From NCBI GenBank assembly GCA_024762315.1, contig JANTHR010000004.1, forward strand, positions 1 to 60,864: DNA of 60,864 nt. The letters run 5' to 3'. Positions 7,307 to 17,315 of the stretch are shown in pieces. This stretch comes from Sulfurovum sp. GTDB taxonomy: Bacteria > Campylobacterota > Campylobacteria > Campylobacterales > Sulfurovaceae. Positions within the stretch are counted from its first letter, which is position 1. Each line of letters starts with the position of its first letter. Below the pieces are notes generated by a model. The model had not been told where the DNA came from and made no database searches. It saw nothing but the letters and a program-made list of their open reading frames with translations. Made by a program: the position numbers and the translations under genes.

Positions 7307-9748
7307 TTATGCAGGTTTCACCGCAAGATTAACCAGTTTATTGGGTACTACGATCTCTTTGACGACTGTCATGCCTTCAAGCCATTTAGCGCCTGCCTCT
7401 TTCGCAGCAGAAAGTATGTCATCCTGGCTTGCACCTGGGTCAACTTCTATTTCGGTACGTTTCTTTCCGCCTATCATGACAACGTACAAAACAGTGTCCT
7501 GTACGAATACTTCTTCTTTGACTTCAAGTATGGCACCAAGATTTTCTCTTTTGAACAGCGCTTCGCTCAACTCAGTTGCCGCGTGAGGGATAATGGGCTC
7601 CAAGAGATTCAACATGATGTACATACCCTCTGTCCATACCTCAGCGCTTTCCTGTTTGTCAAGTGCATTCAGTGCTTCCATGCATGCTGCGATCAGTGTA
7701 TTGAAAGCGAATGTTTTTTCATAAACATCCGATGACTTTTGCAATGCTTCATACACTTTTACACGTGCAAGCTTGGACGCTTTGCTTAAGCCGGACTGAT
7801 CTATGCCCGGCAATGTATCACCTGCTACTTTCGCTTTTCTGTCATACAGTTTTTTAATAAATCTAAATGCCCCCTCAACCGCTGAATCATTCCATTCCAA
7901 CTCTTTTTGCGGCGGTGCAGCAAAGAGAATAAAAAGGCGTGCCGTATCTGCACCGTATTTTTCAACCAGTGCATCAGGATCCACTGTATTGCCTTTAGAC
8001 TTGGACATCTTTGCACCATTCATGAGCACCATTCCCTGAGTAAGCAGATTCGTGAACGGCTCATCGATGTCATGATACCCCAAGTCACGCAATGCCTTTG
8101 TAAAGAAACGCGCATAAAGCAGATGCAAGATAGCGTGTTCGATCCCGCCTATGTACTGGTCAACACCTAACCAATAATTTGCATCTTCTTTATCGATACC
8201 TACATCATTCCACTTCTTGGGGTTGGTCGCATAACGGAACTGATACCAGCTTGACTGCACAAACGTATCGAGCGTATCGGTCTCACGTACAGCATCTGCT
8301 CCACACTTGGGACAGGCGCAGTACTTCCATGTCGGGTGATTCTCCAAGGGGTTCCCTTCACCGGTGATCTCGACATCTTCAGGCAGCGCAACGGGAAGAT
8401 TCTCTATCTTCTCAGGTACAAGTCCGCAGCTTGGACAATGTACGAATGGAATAGGAGCACCCCAGTAGCGTTGGCGGCTCACTCCCCAGTTTCTCAGCTT
8501 ATAGTTGGTCGTACCTTTTCCTATGCCTCTCTCTTCAAACTCATTAATGATCGCTATTTTTGCTTCACTGCTGTCTACACAGGAGAACCGGCTACTATCA
8601 ATGAGGTTACCCGTTCCTGTATAGGGAAGTGTGTCTCCACCTTCGATCACACGCTTAATAGGCAGGTGATATTTACTGGCAAACTCAAAGTCTCTCTCGT
8701 CATGCGCCGGAACGGCCATGACCGCACCTCCACCGTAAGAGCCGAGTACAAAGTTCGCTGTCCAGACCGGTATCTCTTCACCTGTAAGAGGATGGATCAC
8801 GCTAATACCAAGCGGATACCCCTCTTTATCTGCCTGTGCTCTTTCACGCTCTGTCATGTTGGCGATATGTGTGACCTTTTGAGCTACCTCATCCTCAAGC
8901 AGACCATGTTCTACAAGATATTTGCTAATAGGATGCTCTGCTGCCAAAGCTGAGTATGTCACACCGTAAATGGTATCGGGGCGCGTGGTAAATACTGTAT
9001 ACTTCTCAAACTTCCCACCCAGTTTTGCTTTACTTTCATCACTTAGTTCAAACTCAAACTCAAGTCCTTGTGATCTCCCGATCCAGTTGCTTTGCATGGT
9101 AATGACCTGCGATGGCCACTTGCCTTCCAAAAGTTTAAGATCTTCAAGAAGCTCATCCGCATACTTGATGATGTCAAGGTAATACCCCGGCATCTCTTTG
9201 AGTTGTACTTCATTGTCACAACGCCAGCAGCACCCCTCTTCTACCTGTTCATTGGCAAGAACAGTATGACAGGACTCACACCAGTTCACCGTCGTAGATT
9301 CACGGTAAAGCAGTCCTTCTTTAAACATCCTGATAATGAATTCCTGCTCCCACTTCGTATAAAGTTCATCACAGGTAGCAAACTCACGGGTTTTAGAAAA
9401 TGAAAGTCCAAGTGTACCCAGTTCTTTTCTCATATAATCAATATTCGAGTAGGTCCACTCTTTAGGATGACGTCCGTGTTTAATAGCAGCATTCTCTGCA
9501 GGCATACCAAAAGCATCCCAGCCGATTGGATGGAGTACATTAAAACCCTGCTTTCTGTAATAACGTGCGAATGCATCCCCAATAGCATAGTTCCTTACAT
9601 GTCCCATATGCAATCTTCCACTTGGAAAAGGGAACATACTTAAAATATATTTTTTCTTTTGCGTAAGGGAGTCGGAAGGCTCAAATGCCTGCTCCTCTTC
9701 CCATATTTTCTGCCATTTGGCTTCAATCTCACTTGGATTGTAACTCAT
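7307..9748 (-). CDS. leuS: leucyl-tRNA synthetase LeuS
   Basis: An 813-residue class I aminoacyl-tRNA synthetase that charges tRNA-Leu. The HIGH-type motif is HMGH in [14 protein letters not shown] (about residues 42-55) and the KMSKS loop is present in [14 protein letters not shown] zinc-binding region ([21 protein letters not shown]) and a CP1 editing domain ([22 protein letters not shown]) are visible. Length and domain order are normal. It probably heads the leuS-lptE-folC run, with only 38 nt before lptE. Confidence 0.98.
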   Translation of the reverse strand: MSYNPSEIEAKWQKIWEEEQAFEPSDSLTQKKKYILSMFPFPSGRLHMGHVRNYAIGDAFARYYRKQGFNVLHPIGWDAFGMPAENAAIKHGRHPKEWTYSNIDYMRKELGTLGLSFSKTREFATCDELYTKWEQEFIIRMFKEGLLYRESTTVNWCESCHTVLANEQVEEGCCWRCDNEVQLKEMPGYYLDIIKYADELLEDLKLLEGKWPSQVITMQSNWIGRSQGLEFEFELSDESKAKLGGKFEKYTVFTTRPDTIYGVTYSALAAEHPISKYLVEHGLLEDEVAQKVTHIANMTERERAQADKEGYPLGISVIHPLTGEEIPVWTANFVLGSYGGGAVMAVPAHDERDFEFASKYHLPIKRVIEGGDTLPYTGTGNLIDSSRFSCVDSSEAKIAIINEFEERGIGKGTTNYKLRNWGVSRQRYWGAPIPFVHCPSCGLVPEKIENLPVALPEDVEITGEGNPLENHPTWKYCACPKCGADAVRETDTLDTFVQSSWYQFRYATNPKKWNDVGIDKEDANYWLGVDQYIGGIEHAILHLLYARFFTKALRDLGYHDIDEPFTNLLTQGMVLMNGAKMSKSKGNTVDPDALVEKYGADTARLFILFAAPPQKELEWNDSAVEGAFRFIKKLYDRKAKVAGDTLPGIDQSGLSKASKLARVKVYEALQKSSDVYEKTFAFNTLIAACMEALNALDKQESAEVWTEGMYIMLNLLEPIIPHAATELSEALFKRENLGAILEVKEEVFVQDTVLYVVMIGGKKRTEIEVDPGASQDDILSAAKEAGAKWLEGMTVVKEIVVPNKLVNLAVKPA

Positions 9749-9839
9749 ATTTTCTCGCTTGTGTTATGATTATTAAATTGATAGGATTATATCTAATAAG
9801 GGGTTAGGGGGAGTTGTATATGGCACCAACTATTCCCTT

Positions 9840-10733
9840 TTATTGAAACGTATTACACTGCCCAAGATCACCGGAATTCAGTCCACGCCTGAACCATTCT
9901 ACTCGCTGCTGAGAACTTCCATGCGTGAAGGAGTCCGGCCTTACATATCCTGTTGCTTCTCTTTGAAGTTTGTCGTCCCCAATGGAACTTGCGGCTCTCA
10001 GTGCCTCTTCTACATCCCCCGGTTCCAAAATATTGAACTGCCTATGTGCACGGTTCGCCCATACTCCGGCATAACAGTCTGCCTGAAGTTCCACCCTCAC
10101 TTGCAGGGCATTGGCTTTTGTGCTGTTACTACCCCAGCTCTGTTTTGCACGTTGCACTTTATCCAGTGTACCCTGCATATTCTGTATATGGTGTCCTATC
10201 TCATGTGCAAGTACATAGGCTTGTGCAAAATCACCCGGCGCTCCGTGTTTTCTTGCCAATTCATCAAAAAATCCAAGATCCAAATAGACTTTTTGATCTG
10301 CCGGACAGTAGAATGGCCCCATTTGTGCACTGGCATATCCGCAACCGCTTCGTGTACTTCCCCGATAAAGTACCATGACAGGCTCCTTGTAACGCATACC
10401 GTATTTTGGCAGAACCTGACCCCAGACATCTTCTGTACTTGCCAATACTTTTTTAATGAACTTTGCCTGTTTTTCATCTTGCACTTGATTGACTGGAGCT
10501 GAATGACCTCCTCCCATCCCTACCAGGGACAGCGGATTGAATCCGGAGAAATAAGCCACTGCACCAAGCCCTATGATCACCCACCCAAACTTTGTTCTGA
10601 GCAAAGGTTTAATGAGTGGCCAGATCATCATCATAGTTCCCATCGAAGGCAGACCGCGACCCCCTCTTTGGGAGGAACTTCTTCTATCATCTACATTACG
10701 GCTTTCTCGTTCGTCATCCATTCTCATTTTCAA
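9840..10733 (-). CDS. ypfJ: YpfJ-family neutral zinc metallopeptidase
   Basis: A 297-residue protein of the putative neutral zinc metallopeptidase family (YpfJ/KPN_02809-like). An N-terminal Arg/Ser-rich segment precedes one transmembrane helix (about residues 48-66). The zincin motif HEIGHH lies in AYVLAHEIGHHIQNMQG, and the downstream ELQADCYAGVWA supplies a likely third ligand. Conserved CGYASAQMGPFYCPAD is typical of the family. The C-terminal domain probably faces the periplasm. The substrate is unknown. The gene is divergent from dnaX. Confidence 0.88.
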   Translation of the reverse strand: MKMRMDDERESRNVDDRRSSSQRGGRGLPSMGTMMMIWPLIKPLLRTKFGWVIIGLGAVAYFSGFNPLSLVGMGGGHSAPVNQVQDEKQAKFIKKVLASTEDVWGQVLPKYGMRYKEPVMVLYRGSTRSGCGYASAQMGPFYCPADQKVYLDLGFFDELARKHGAPGDFAQAYVLAHEIGHHIQNMQGTLDKVQRAKQSWGSNSTKANALQVRVELQADCYAGVWANRAHRQFNILEPGDVEEALRAASSIGDDKLQREATGYVRPDSFTHGSSQQRVEWFRRGLNSGDLGQCNTFQ

Positions 10734-10830
10734 AACCTTATTACGAATATTTTATTAATTATACCAACCAAAAGTAAAATTTAACTACAATAGTATTACT
10801 AAAAAATTGAGGATCTTTAGTGAGATGAAC

Positions 10831-10855
10831 TAGCAATGTAGTTTGTCCATTGCTA
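10831..10855 (+). promoter_or_regulatory. hairpin in the dnaX leader
   Basis: TAGCAATG and CATTGCTA form a perfect 8-bp stem with a 9-nt loop, ending a few bases before the AAGGA ribosome-binding site of dnaX. A possible -10 (TACAAT) lies about 45 bp upstream. The position suggests mRNA stability or translational control, but no regulator is known. Confidence 0.45.
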
Positions 10856-10875
10856 AGAAGAAAAAAGGATAAGTC

Positions 10876-12759
10876 GTGTCTTTAGCCCTTGCCAGAAAAT
10901 ATCGTCCTGCTACTTTTGATGATCTGATCGGTCAAGAGGCAGTTTCGCAGACTTTATCACTTGCACTTGACGGCAACAGGCTCTCTCATGCCTACCTTTT
11001 TTCCGGTCTGAGAGGAAGCGGCAAGACTTCTACGGCACGTATTTTCGCTAAAGCCCTGCTTTGCGAAAAGGGAACAACATCCCACCCTTGCGGTACCTGT
11101 ACACACTGTGTGATGTCTGCAGAAAACCGTCATATGGATATCATTGAGATGGATGCCGCTTCCAACCGCGGGATCGATGACATTAAAGACCTTATTGAAC
11201 ATACCAAATACAAACCAAGCTCTGCACGTTACAAGATCTTCATCATTGATGAGGTCCATATGCTGACCAATCAAGCCTTCAATGCACTCCTTAAAACCCT
11301 GGAGGAACCGCCTGATTTCGTTAAATTCATATTGGCCACTACCGATCCGTTAAAACTGCCCGCAACTATACTTTCGCGAACCCAGCATTTCAGGTTTAAA
11401 AAGATCCCGCAGAACCTTGTACTCAAACATTTAGAACACATTTTGAACCTTGAGAATATCGGATATGAAAAAGAGGCTTTGGATATTATTGCCCGTTCAG
11501 GTGCAGGAAGCCTGAGAGATTCGCTGACTCTGCTGGATCAAGCCATCGTTTACTCCAAGAATTTTGTAGATGTAAGTACGGTCACAGGAATGCTCGGCAT
11601 CATTGAGCCTAGTCTGCTGGAACAACTCCTGGATGACATTAACCGTAAAGACAAAAGTAAGATATTGGCATTTATCAAGATGGCAGCTGATTATGAAGCA
11701 GAGATGATACTGGATGAACTCACACTTTATCTCAAGGAACTGCTGCTTACACAGAACAGTAAATTCACACCCATGATCATAGAACGCTTCTTCAGGATCA
11801 TTGCTGATGCCAAAGGGCTGCTTTCGCTTGGAAGTGACGGCGAGTTCGTACTGACACTGACACTGTTTAAAATGATGGAAGCGCTGGAGATCAAAGATAT
11901 AGATGCCATGATACGAGGCCTTGAAAAAGAACTCAAAGGGGTTGAAGTCTCTGAGATCATGGTAACAACACCGCCTGAAACAGAGATTATTACGATCACA
12001 GAAGATGAGATCGTAGCTACACTGCCCAAGAAGAAGATCGCTGAAGAGACCCCTCAGCAGGCTCAGGAACCGTCTATTGCAAAAAGCCGGAACAGAGTTA
12101 CTGCGTCTAGCCAAGATGCGGTATCTGAGCCCATTGCTGAACCTATCCAAAGTACGGTGTCCGAACTCCAGCAAGACTCAGATAGCAACACTTCGAAAAG
12201 CGCAGTGACCAAAATAAACAAGGTGGCTGAGCCTGTCGAGGCCAATCCGCATCAAAAAACATTTGATGCACTTATACAAAAGATATATGACCGAAATTAT
12301 GATCTGGGTGCCTGCTTTGAAAGAAATATTGAATTTGAAAGTTTTGAAGAGGGAAAACTTACCTGGGGTTCCGCAGCAGAAGGTGAGGACAAGAAACAAC
12401 TCATCACACATTGGGGCGTCATCAACATGTTTGTCAAAGAACTTTTTGGGTTTGAAACCAAAATAGTCAATATAGCTAAAAAAAAAACCTATAGGGGTCT
12501 GACTCCCAATCATAGCGGTAGCAATGAGCAAGTAAATAAGGTGGCCAAGACTGTCGAAGCCAAAACAGCACATTCCGATGCCGACAGCGGTTCAATGCTG
12601 GAAGATATTGAAATGAAAAGTTCCTGTATCGCACCCGAAGCTGGAGAGACAGAAGCAGCCAAAGAAAAAGACCCCTCCTCGCTCCTTGAAGAGCCTATGA
12701 TCAAAGAAGCCATAGCCCTCTTTGACCCGAAGAAAGTACGCATAAAAAGAAACTCTTAA
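10876..12759 (+). CDS. dnaX: DNA polymerase III subunits tau/gamma DnaX
   Basis: A 627-residue clamp-loader ATPase starting at GTG with AAGGA 6-8 nt upstream. The AAA+ domain shows Walker A GLRGSGKTST (about residue 44), a zinc-binding Cys cluster (CEKG-PCGTCTHC), Walker B IIDEVHML and the SRC-type motif ILSRTQHF. Domain III follows. From about residue 365 it becomes a variable linker that carries two copies of a (N)KVAxxVEA repeat, then a C-terminal domain with an A10 run at codons 535-538. Slippage there would give a product of about 540 residues, resembling a gamma form. Confidence 0.96.
   Translation: MSLALARKYRPATFDDLIGQEAVSQTLSLALDGNRLSHAYLFSGLRGSGKTSTARIFAKALLCEKGTTSHPCGTCTHCVMSAENRHMDIIEMDAASNRGIDDIKDLIEHTKYKPSSARYKIFIIDEVHMLTNQAFNALLKTLEEPPDFVKFILATTDPLKLPATILSRTQHFRFKKIPQNLVLKHLEHILNLENIGYEKEALDIIARSGAGSLRDSLTLLDQAIVYSKNFVDVSTVTGMLGIIEPSLLEQLLDDINRKDKSKILAFIKMAADYEAEMILDELTLYLKELLLTQNSKFTPMIIERFFRIIADAKGLLSLGSDGEFVLTLTLFKMMEALEIKDIDAMIRGLEKELKGVEVSEIMVTTPPETEIITITEDEIVATLPKKKIAEETPQQAQEPSIAKSRNRVTASSQDAVSEPIAEPIQSTVSELQQDSDSNTSKSAVTKINKVAEPVEANPHQKTFDALIQKIYDRNYDLGACFERNIEFESFEEGKLTWGSAAEGEDKKQLITHWGVINMFVKELFGFETKIVNIAKKKTYRGLTPNHSGSNEQVNKVAKTVEAKTAHSDADSGSMLEDIEMKSSCIAPEAGETEAAKEKDPSSLLEEPMIKEAIALFDPKKVRIKRNS
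12218..12243 (+). repeat. dispersed REP-like repeat, copy 1 (in dnaX)
   Basis: The core GGTGGCTGAGCCTGTCGAGGC encodes NKVAEPVEA in frame in the DnaX linker. It differs at two positions of 21 from the copy inside dxs. The right half can fold as a small hairpin with a GTCG loop. Confidence 0.6.
12478..12503 (+). other. candidate slippage/frameshift site in dnaX (A10 run plus stem)
   Basis: Ten consecutive A residues (12478-12487) cover codons 535-538. Reading in the -1 frame gives a TAG at 12492 and in the +1 frame a TGA at 12500, so either slip ends translation within a few codons. A short stem GGGG/TCCC begins 6-7 nt after the run. A-rich slippery sites generate gamma in E. coli (ribosomal) and Thermus (transcriptional); use of this site here is inferred. 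Confidence 0.55.
12538..12561 (+). repeat. dispersed REP-like repeat, copy 2 (in dnaX)
   Basis: AAGGTGGCCAAGACTGTCGA followed by AGCC encodes NKVAKTVEAK in frame. It is a more diverged relative of the copy about 300 bp upstream: same flanks, altered centre. Confidence 0.5.
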
Positions 12760-12770
12760 AATAAAAAAGC

Positions 12771-13586
12771 TTAATCCATCCAAGCCTGAGTAACTATCTT
12801 AGGCTTATCATCATAAATTTTAATTTTTTCAGCACGCATACAACGTCCATCATCATTTAATTCAAAGACTACCATCTGCAAAACTGTTTTGCACTCATTT
12901 GATACATCAAAATGTCCGCCTAACCCCGTAAGAAAGCGTTTTACGGGTACTTCGCTGTCCATACCGATAACACCGTCACGACAACCCGTCAGCCCCACAT
13001 CCGTCACATAACAGCACCCTTCTTCAGTCACATAAAGGTCATCCGTTGCCACATGGGTATGTGTTCCAAGTATTGCAGAGACGTCCTCTTTAAGCATATG
13101 TAAAAGTGCCTGTTTTTCAGAACTTGCTTCTGCATGCATATCGACAATAATGTGTTTGATACCCTGGGCTTTGAGGGAAGCAACAGCCGAGACGACCATC
13201 GTAAATGGATTATCGGCCAGAGGCATCGTGTAGTGCCCCATAAGATTAAGTATAGCGACTTTCCTGCCTAAAAGTACGGTCTGGTAGATACCTTTCCCGG
13301 GTGTGACCTGCGGATAGTTCATGGGACGGATAAGCGGATAGGTATCAAAAAGGTTCAATATCTCTTTTTTATCGAAACTGTGGTTACCGCCTGTCATCAT
13401 ATCGATACCGTAACCGAGTAACTCTATACAGTTTTTCTCAGTCAGACCAAAGCCATGACTTGCATTTTCGTAATTGGCGATAGTAAAGTCTATAAAGTGT
13501 TCCTGCTGTAATCTTTTGAGATGTTTTTTAAGCATCAAACGCCCGGGTTTACCGACAATGTCACCAATAAATGCTATTTTCACCAT
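12771..13586 (-). CDS. ymdB: YmdB-family metallophosphoesterase
   Basis: A 271-residue protein of the TIGR00282/YmdB calcineurin-like phosphodiesterase family. I chose the ATG at 13586 (MVKIAFIGDIVGKPGR) because it has an AGAAGGG ribosome-binding site and begins at the conserved first strand; the upstream extension of the frame is repeat sequence. Metal-ligand motifs are GDIVG, NYENASHG, GGNHSFDK, VDMHAEASSEK and GTHTHVATDD. Members hydrolyse cyclic nucleotides such as 2',3'-cAMP in Bacillus; the role here is unknown. Confidence 0.9.
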   Translation of the reverse strand: MVKIAFIGDIVGKPGRLMLKKHLKRLQQEHFIDFTIANYENASHGFGLTEKNCIELLGYGIDMMTGGNHSFDKKEILNLFDTYPLIRPMNYPQVTPGKGIYQTVLLGRKVAILNLMGHYTMPLADNPFTMVVSAVASLKAQGIKHIIVDMHAEASSEKQALLHMLKEDVSAILGTHTHVATDDLYVTEEGCCYVTDVGLTGCRDGVIGMDSEVPVKRFLTGLGGHFDVSNECKTVLQMVVFELNDDGRCMRAEKIKIYDDKPKIVTQAWMD

Positions 13587-13604
13587 AACCCTTCTTATTA
13601 CTAT

Positions 13605-13680
13605 GTCGCGGCGAACGCCCTTTAAAGCGAAACGATTCGAGAACCGCGACGATTTTTGTTTACTTTTTCCAAAAAAGTAA
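13605..13680. repeat. composite palindromic spacer element
   Basis: Between ymdB and fabH lie GTCGCGG (13605-13611) and its inverted copy CCGCGAC (13644-13650), followed by the near-palindrome TTACTTTTTCCAAAAAAGTA. The second part closely resembles an element at 33475-33496, suggesting a dispersed family. The position fits the end of the fabH transcript on the minus strand, where it could also act as a terminator. Confidence 0.5.
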
Positions 13681-13725
13681 GGAGAGTAACAACGCCTCAA
13701 GAAGAATTAGAGGCAGTACAATAAA

Positions 13726-14748
13726 TTATTTGATGTTGGCTTTACCGGCAAAAGGCAATAAAGCAGATGCCCAGGTCAGCCCACCGCCAAATGTATCTAG
13801 CAACATCAGATCACCATGCTGAAGCCTGCCTGACTCCCAAATGTCATTGATCGCCATTGGGATGGACGCAGCAGAGGTATTTCCATATTTACCTACGGTA
13901 AGTACCACTTGATCTTTTCTCATCTTCAATGCATCTCCTACAGCTTTTATAATACGATAGTTTGCCTGATGAGGAATGAAATGGGGAATATCTTCTGAAT
14001 GAATATTGTTTTTCTGCAATATCTCTTTCACATCTTTCGTCAGTGTTTTGACTGCTAATTTAAATGTTTCATTACCTTTCATCTGTACAAAGTTGAGTCC
14101 CTCATCGATTACCTGTTGACTCGCCGGATGCACAGCGCCTGGTGCCGGTGTTACCAAAAAGTCTGCATAAGCTCCATCAGCACTTGCATGCAGATCAATG
14201 AAGGCTTCTTCCTTTGACTCTGTAGCAGATATTATCGCTGCACCTGCGCCGTCTCCAAACAAAATACATGTACTTCTGTCGGTATAATCAACGATAGAAG
14301 AGAACTTCTCGGCCCCGATAACAAGTACATTCTTTTTCATGCCTGACTCTATAAATGCTTTGGCGATAGAGAGAAGATAAACAAAGCCGCTACATGCAGC
14401 TGAAATATCAAATGCCTGTACATTATTGATGCCGAGTTTATTGGAAATAATACAGGCGGTTGAAGGCATATTGAAATAATCCGGTGTGACCGTTGCACAT
14501 AAAACCAGATCAATATCCTCTTTGGCAATACCTGACCTCTTTATGGCAAGGTCTGCAGCTTTGGCCCCCATGTCACTTGTCACTTCATCTTTTTCTGCAA
14601 TATGACGCTCTTTGATGCCTGTACGCTTTACGATCCATTCATCCGTAGTATCTACCATCTTTTCAAGATCGGCATTGGTCAAAATCTTTTCAGGCACATA
14701 CGCACCGATAGATCTAAATGAAGCATAGACTTGTTTTGTTTGCGACAT
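13726..14748 (-). CDS. fabH: 3-oxoacyl-ACP synthase III FabH
   Basis: A 340-residue condensing enzyme that starts fatty-acid synthesis from acetyl-CoA and malonyl-ACP. The catalytic Cys119 sits in DISAACSGF, the His in [10 protein letters not shown] and the Asn in [12 protein letters not shown], completing the Cys-His-Asn triad. Length is normal. It follows plsX on the same strand with a gap of about 106 nt that holds no gene. Confidence 0.97.
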   Translation of the reverse strand: MSQTKQVYASFRSIGAYVPEKILTNADLEKMVDTTDEWIVKRTGIKERHIAEKDEVTSDMGAKAADLAIKRSGIAKEDIDLVLCATVTPDYFNMPSTACIISNKLGINNVQAFDISAACSGFVYLLSIAKAFIESGMKKNVLVIGAEKFSSIVDYTDRSTCILFGDGAGAAIISATESKEEAFIDLHASADGAYADFLVTPAPGAVHPASQQVIDEGLNFVQMKGNETFKLAVKTLTKDVKEILQKNNIHSEDIPHFIPHQANYRIIKAVGDALKMRKDQVVLTVGKYGNTSAASIPMAINDIWESGRLQHGDLMLLDTFGGGLTWASALLPFAGKANIK

Positions 14749-14854
14749 AGTTATCCTTAAGCCATAAATTATGAGATATATTTTACCATAAAATTCTAAG
14801 GGAAAGTCTGAAAATAAGGGGGGATCTTATATTGACAAGCGAAATGCCTGTCAA

Positions 14855-15844
14855 CTATTTATCATTTGCAAGCAGTTCTTCTATCACACTGTTTACATCA
14901 GATTCAGTATACTGAATTGCCTGAAAAATAGCATTTTTTATTGCTTTTGGATTTGAAGCTCCATGGCTGATAATAGCACAACCGTTTACACCAAGAAGCG
15001 GTGCTCCGCCATATTCATCTTTATCTACTTGTTTTTTCATATGTGCAAACACTTTTTTTCGCATCATCAATGCACCGATCTTTGCAGGTAATGATTTTCG
15101 AATATATTGTTTCATCAGGTCAAAGACAGTTGTTACAACACCTTCACTTGTTTTAAGCAGGATATTGCCTGTAAATCCGTCACAAACTACAACATTTACA
15201 CTGCCATTGAAGATATCTTTTCCCTCAACATTCCCGATGAAACCTTTAAGGCCTTTTAAAAGGCCAAAAGCCTCTTTGGTCAATGCATTGCCTTTACTCT
15301 CTTCAGAACCATTTGACAAGAGCCCTACACGAGGAGATCTGACGCCCAAGATCTTTTGAACATAGGCTTCACCCATGGCACCGAATTCATAAAGGTTTTG
15401 AGGTGTACAGTCTGTTACTGCACCAACATCCAATACCAAAGTTTTCGTATCTGTAATGCTTGGCATTAAAGTTGCCAAACCCGGTTTGGAGATATAGGGA
15501 AGTCTTCCTATGCGGAGGGTTGCCAGTGTCATCGTTGCCCCACTATGCCCTGCTGACACTACTGCATCCGCCTCTTTATTGCGTACAAGTTCTACCGCTT
15601 TATAGATGGAAGAATCTTTACGCTTAAGTGCATTGGTCGCCTGATCACTCATGGAAATAACATCCGAAGCATCAACGATCTTGACTTTATCAATGTAGTA
15701 TTGGGGGAGGAGAGAGAGTATCTCAGATTTATCACCTACCAAAATAGGATAGAATTTTTTTTCTTCAAGTGCTTGAACCACACCTTCGATAATGGGCTCA
15801 GGACCGAAGTCCCCACCCATAGCATCAATTGCGACCTTGATCAT
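14855..15844 (-). CDS. plsX: phosphate acyltransferase PlsX
   Basis: A 329-residue enzyme that makes acyl-phosphate from acyl-ACP for phospholipid synthesis. The N-terminal [16 protein letters not shown] and central [10 protein letters not shown] and [12 protein letters not shown] motifs are characteristic. I chose the ATG at 15844; a TTG one codon earlier is possible. Only 3 nt separate it from the rpmF stop, so the two are probably coupled. fabH and plsX with rpmF form the usual lipid-ribosome cluster. Confidence 0.96.
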   Translation of the reverse strand: MIKVAIDAMGGDFGPEPIIEGVVQALEEKKFYPILVGDKSEILSLLPQYYIDKVKIVDASDVISMSDQATNALKRKDSSIYKAVELVRNKEADAVVSAGHSGATMTLATLRIGRLPYISKPGLATLMPSITDTKTLVLDVGAVTDCTPQNLYEFGAMGEAYVQKILGVRSPRVGLLSNGSEESKGNALTKEAFGLLKGLKGFIGNVEGKDIFNGSVNVVVCDGFTGNILLKTSEGVVTTVFDLMKQYIRKSLPAKIGALMMRKKVFAHMKKQVDKDEYGGAPLLGVNGCAIISHGASNPKAIKNAIFQAIQYTESDVNSVIEELLANDK

Positions 15845-15847
15845 CAA

Positions 15848-16009
15848 TTACGCTTTAGTTGTTTTGTACTCACCGGTAGTCATGTTCATGTGGTGAGGCA
15901 TTCTCCATGTTCCATCTGCATCTTTTACCGGCATAGGTAATGTCAATTTGTAATGCGTTCTTCTTTTTGCTGCTCTTGTATGACTCACACGTCTCTTAGG
16001 TACTGCCAT
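15848..16009 (-). CDS. rpmF: 50S ribosomal protein L32 (bL32)
   Basis: Codes for 53 residues beginning [20 protein letters not shown], the typical bL32 N-terminus. It lacks the four zinc-binding cysteines found in some bL32 proteins, so it is the zinc-independent form. AAGGAT lies just upstream of the ATG. It sits directly before plsX, as in most bacteria. Confidence 0.95.
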   Translation of the reverse strand: MAVPKRRVSHTRAAKRRTHYKLTLPMPVKDADGTWRMPHHMNMTTGEYKTTKA

Positions 16010-16034
16010 TTTATATCCTTTGTTACAATTTTAT

Positions 16035-16409
16035 TTAATATTCTACTTCGAAATCCTCATCTCTATTGTCACATATATTACAATAATGATAAGCACCCCG
16101 GATTGCATTGATTTCGCTCTCAAGGATGTACGTAACATCTATTACGCCATCTAAAAACTCAATTATATCTAAATCATCTTTATCTTCCGATACTTCATCA
16201 CTGAGCGTTAGTTTGAGCGGACTTTCTATAGCATAGTCAAAACTCTGACCGCATCTATCACAATCCAATGTTAAACTTCCGTTCATCTGAGCATCTAAAG
16301 CCACACGATGATAACCGCATTTTTGTAAAGTTCCCTTCAGTTTTACACCCTGAACCTCAAGTTCAATAGGTTTAGCCGTGGAACCTACTTTATCAAAAAC
16401 TATTTTCAA
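16035..16409 (-). CDS. yceD: YceD/DUF177 family protein
   Basis: A 124-residue protein upstream of rpmF, the standard position for YceD/DUF177, which is linked to 23S rRNA processing or accumulation. LDCDRCGQSFDYAIES is the usual DUF177 Cys pair motif, and a second pair, CNICDNRDED, sits near the C-terminus; the four Cys could bind zinc. Eleven nt after the ndk stop on the same strand. Confidence 0.85.
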   Translation of the reverse strand: MKIVFDKVGSTAKPIELEVQGVKLKGTLQKCGYHRVALDAQMNGSLTLDCDRCGQSFDYAIESPLKLTLSDEVSEDKDDLDIIEFLDGVIDVTYILESEINAIRGAYHYCNICDNRDEDFEVEY

Positions 16410-16420
16410 AAAAAATCGTC

Positions 16421-16834
16421 TTAATTGATTTCTCTTTGTGCAAAAAAGAAAGCGATCTCATTTTTTGCATTTTCTATTGAGTCACTGCCGTGAACCGCAT
16501 TTGCATCAATGCTCTCAGCAAAATCAGCTCTGATCGTGCCAGGCTCTGCCTCTGCAGGGTTAGTAGCTCCCATAAGCTCTCTGTTTTTCGCCATTGCATT
16601 CTCACCCTCAAGTACCGTTACCACAACCGGCCCTGAAACCATGAACTCTACAAGGTCTTTAAAAAAAGGTCTTTCAGCGTGTATAGCGTAAAACGCTTCC
16701 GCATCCACGCGAGAGAGTCTGATCTTTTTTGTTGCTGCAATTCTAAGACCTGCTGCTTCAAATCTTGCAAAAATTTGTCCTACAACGTTTTTTGCTACTG
16801 CATCTGGTTTGATGATCGATAATGTTTGTTCCAT
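16421..16834 (-). CDS. ndk: nucleoside diphosphate kinase Ndk
   Basis: A 137-residue enzyme that transfers phosphate between nucleoside di- and triphosphates. The start at 16834 gives [13 protein letters not shown], the conserved N-terminus, with AGGA upstream; the 11-residue upstream extension is unlikely. The catalytic His is in NAVHGSDS, and the Ndk signature surrounds it. Length fits the family. Confidence 0.97.
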   Translation of the reverse strand: MEQTLSIIKPDAVAKNVVGQIFARFEAAGLRIAATKKIRLSRVDAEAFYAIHAERPFFKDLVEFMVSGPVVVTVLEGENAMAKNRELMGATNPAEAEPGTIRADFAESIDANAVHGSDSIENAKNEIAFFFAQREIN

Positions 16835-16950
16835 CTTCTGTGTCCTAAAGGATAATTTTAACTTCATAGTGAAGTATTCGGGCGGAATTTTACCTAAATA
16901 AATATTAAAGATATATTAAAGTTACTGGGGGAGTTTCTATAAGAAAGATT

Positions 16951-16968
16951 GCCGGGTTTTCACCCGGC
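16951..16968 (-). terminator. rho-independent terminator after the ferredoxin gene
   Basis: GCCGGGT/ACCCGGC forms a perfect 7-bp GC-rich stem with a GAAA loop on the minus strand, 12 nt beyond the ferredoxin stop. It is followed by AATCTTTCTT. This is the clearest intrinsic terminator in the window and separates the ferredoxin gene from ndk. Confidence 0.85.
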
Positions 16969-16979
16969 AAAAGTAGTGA

Positions 16980-17255
16980 TTAGTCTTCGATTACCGGAGT
17001 ACCTTTTTCACCTCTGTTTGGCGAAGAAGGCATACCCTCTACCGGATCATCCCACTGGATACAACCCTCAGTTGGACACGCCTCTGCACATGCCGGTACA
17101 TCATGATAGCCTACACACTCAACACATTTATCAGGATATACATAGTATATCTCTTCACCTGTTGGATTATCATCCTCATCTACGATCGCTTCTACTGGAC
17201 ATTCGTCAATACATGCCGCACAGTTAATACAAGTATCTGTAATTATTACTGCCAT
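16980..17255 (-). CDS. 2[4Fe-4S] ferredoxin
   Basis: A 91-residue soluble electron carrier. The first cluster motif is CINCAACIDECP (Cys 10, 13, 16 and 20). The second is extended, CVECVGYHDVPACAEACP, with eight residues between the second and third Cys, as in Allochromatium-type ferredoxins. Such low-potential ferredoxins can serve pyruvate and 2-oxoglutarate oxidoreductases in Campylobacterota; that link is inferred. It has its own terminator and sits between metK and ndk. Confidence 0.93.
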   Translation of the reverse strand: MAVIITDTCINCAACIDECPVEAIVDEDDNPTGEEIYYVYPDKCVECVGYHDVPACAEACPTEGCIQWDDPVEGMPSSPNRGEKGTPVIED

Positions 17256-17315
17256 CTTTACTCCTTAATTTAAAGTTACCAAACTATATCAAAACTTATT
17301 TAAATTATTCTTTAA

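Noticed and set aside
8336..8953. A 205-codon plus-strand frame opposite leuS
   Set aside because: leuS is complete and conserved across this stretch; no ribosome-binding site or recognisable domain on the other strand.
11497..12174. A 225-codon minus-strand frame opposite dnaX
   Set aside because: Antisense shadow of a well-supported gene; Cys/Phe-rich, with no family resemblance.
13587..13700. An N-terminal extension of the YmdB-like protein
   Set aside because: The added 38 residues come from palindromic repeat sequence, and the ATG at 13586 has a good ribosome-binding site and begins at the conserved fold.
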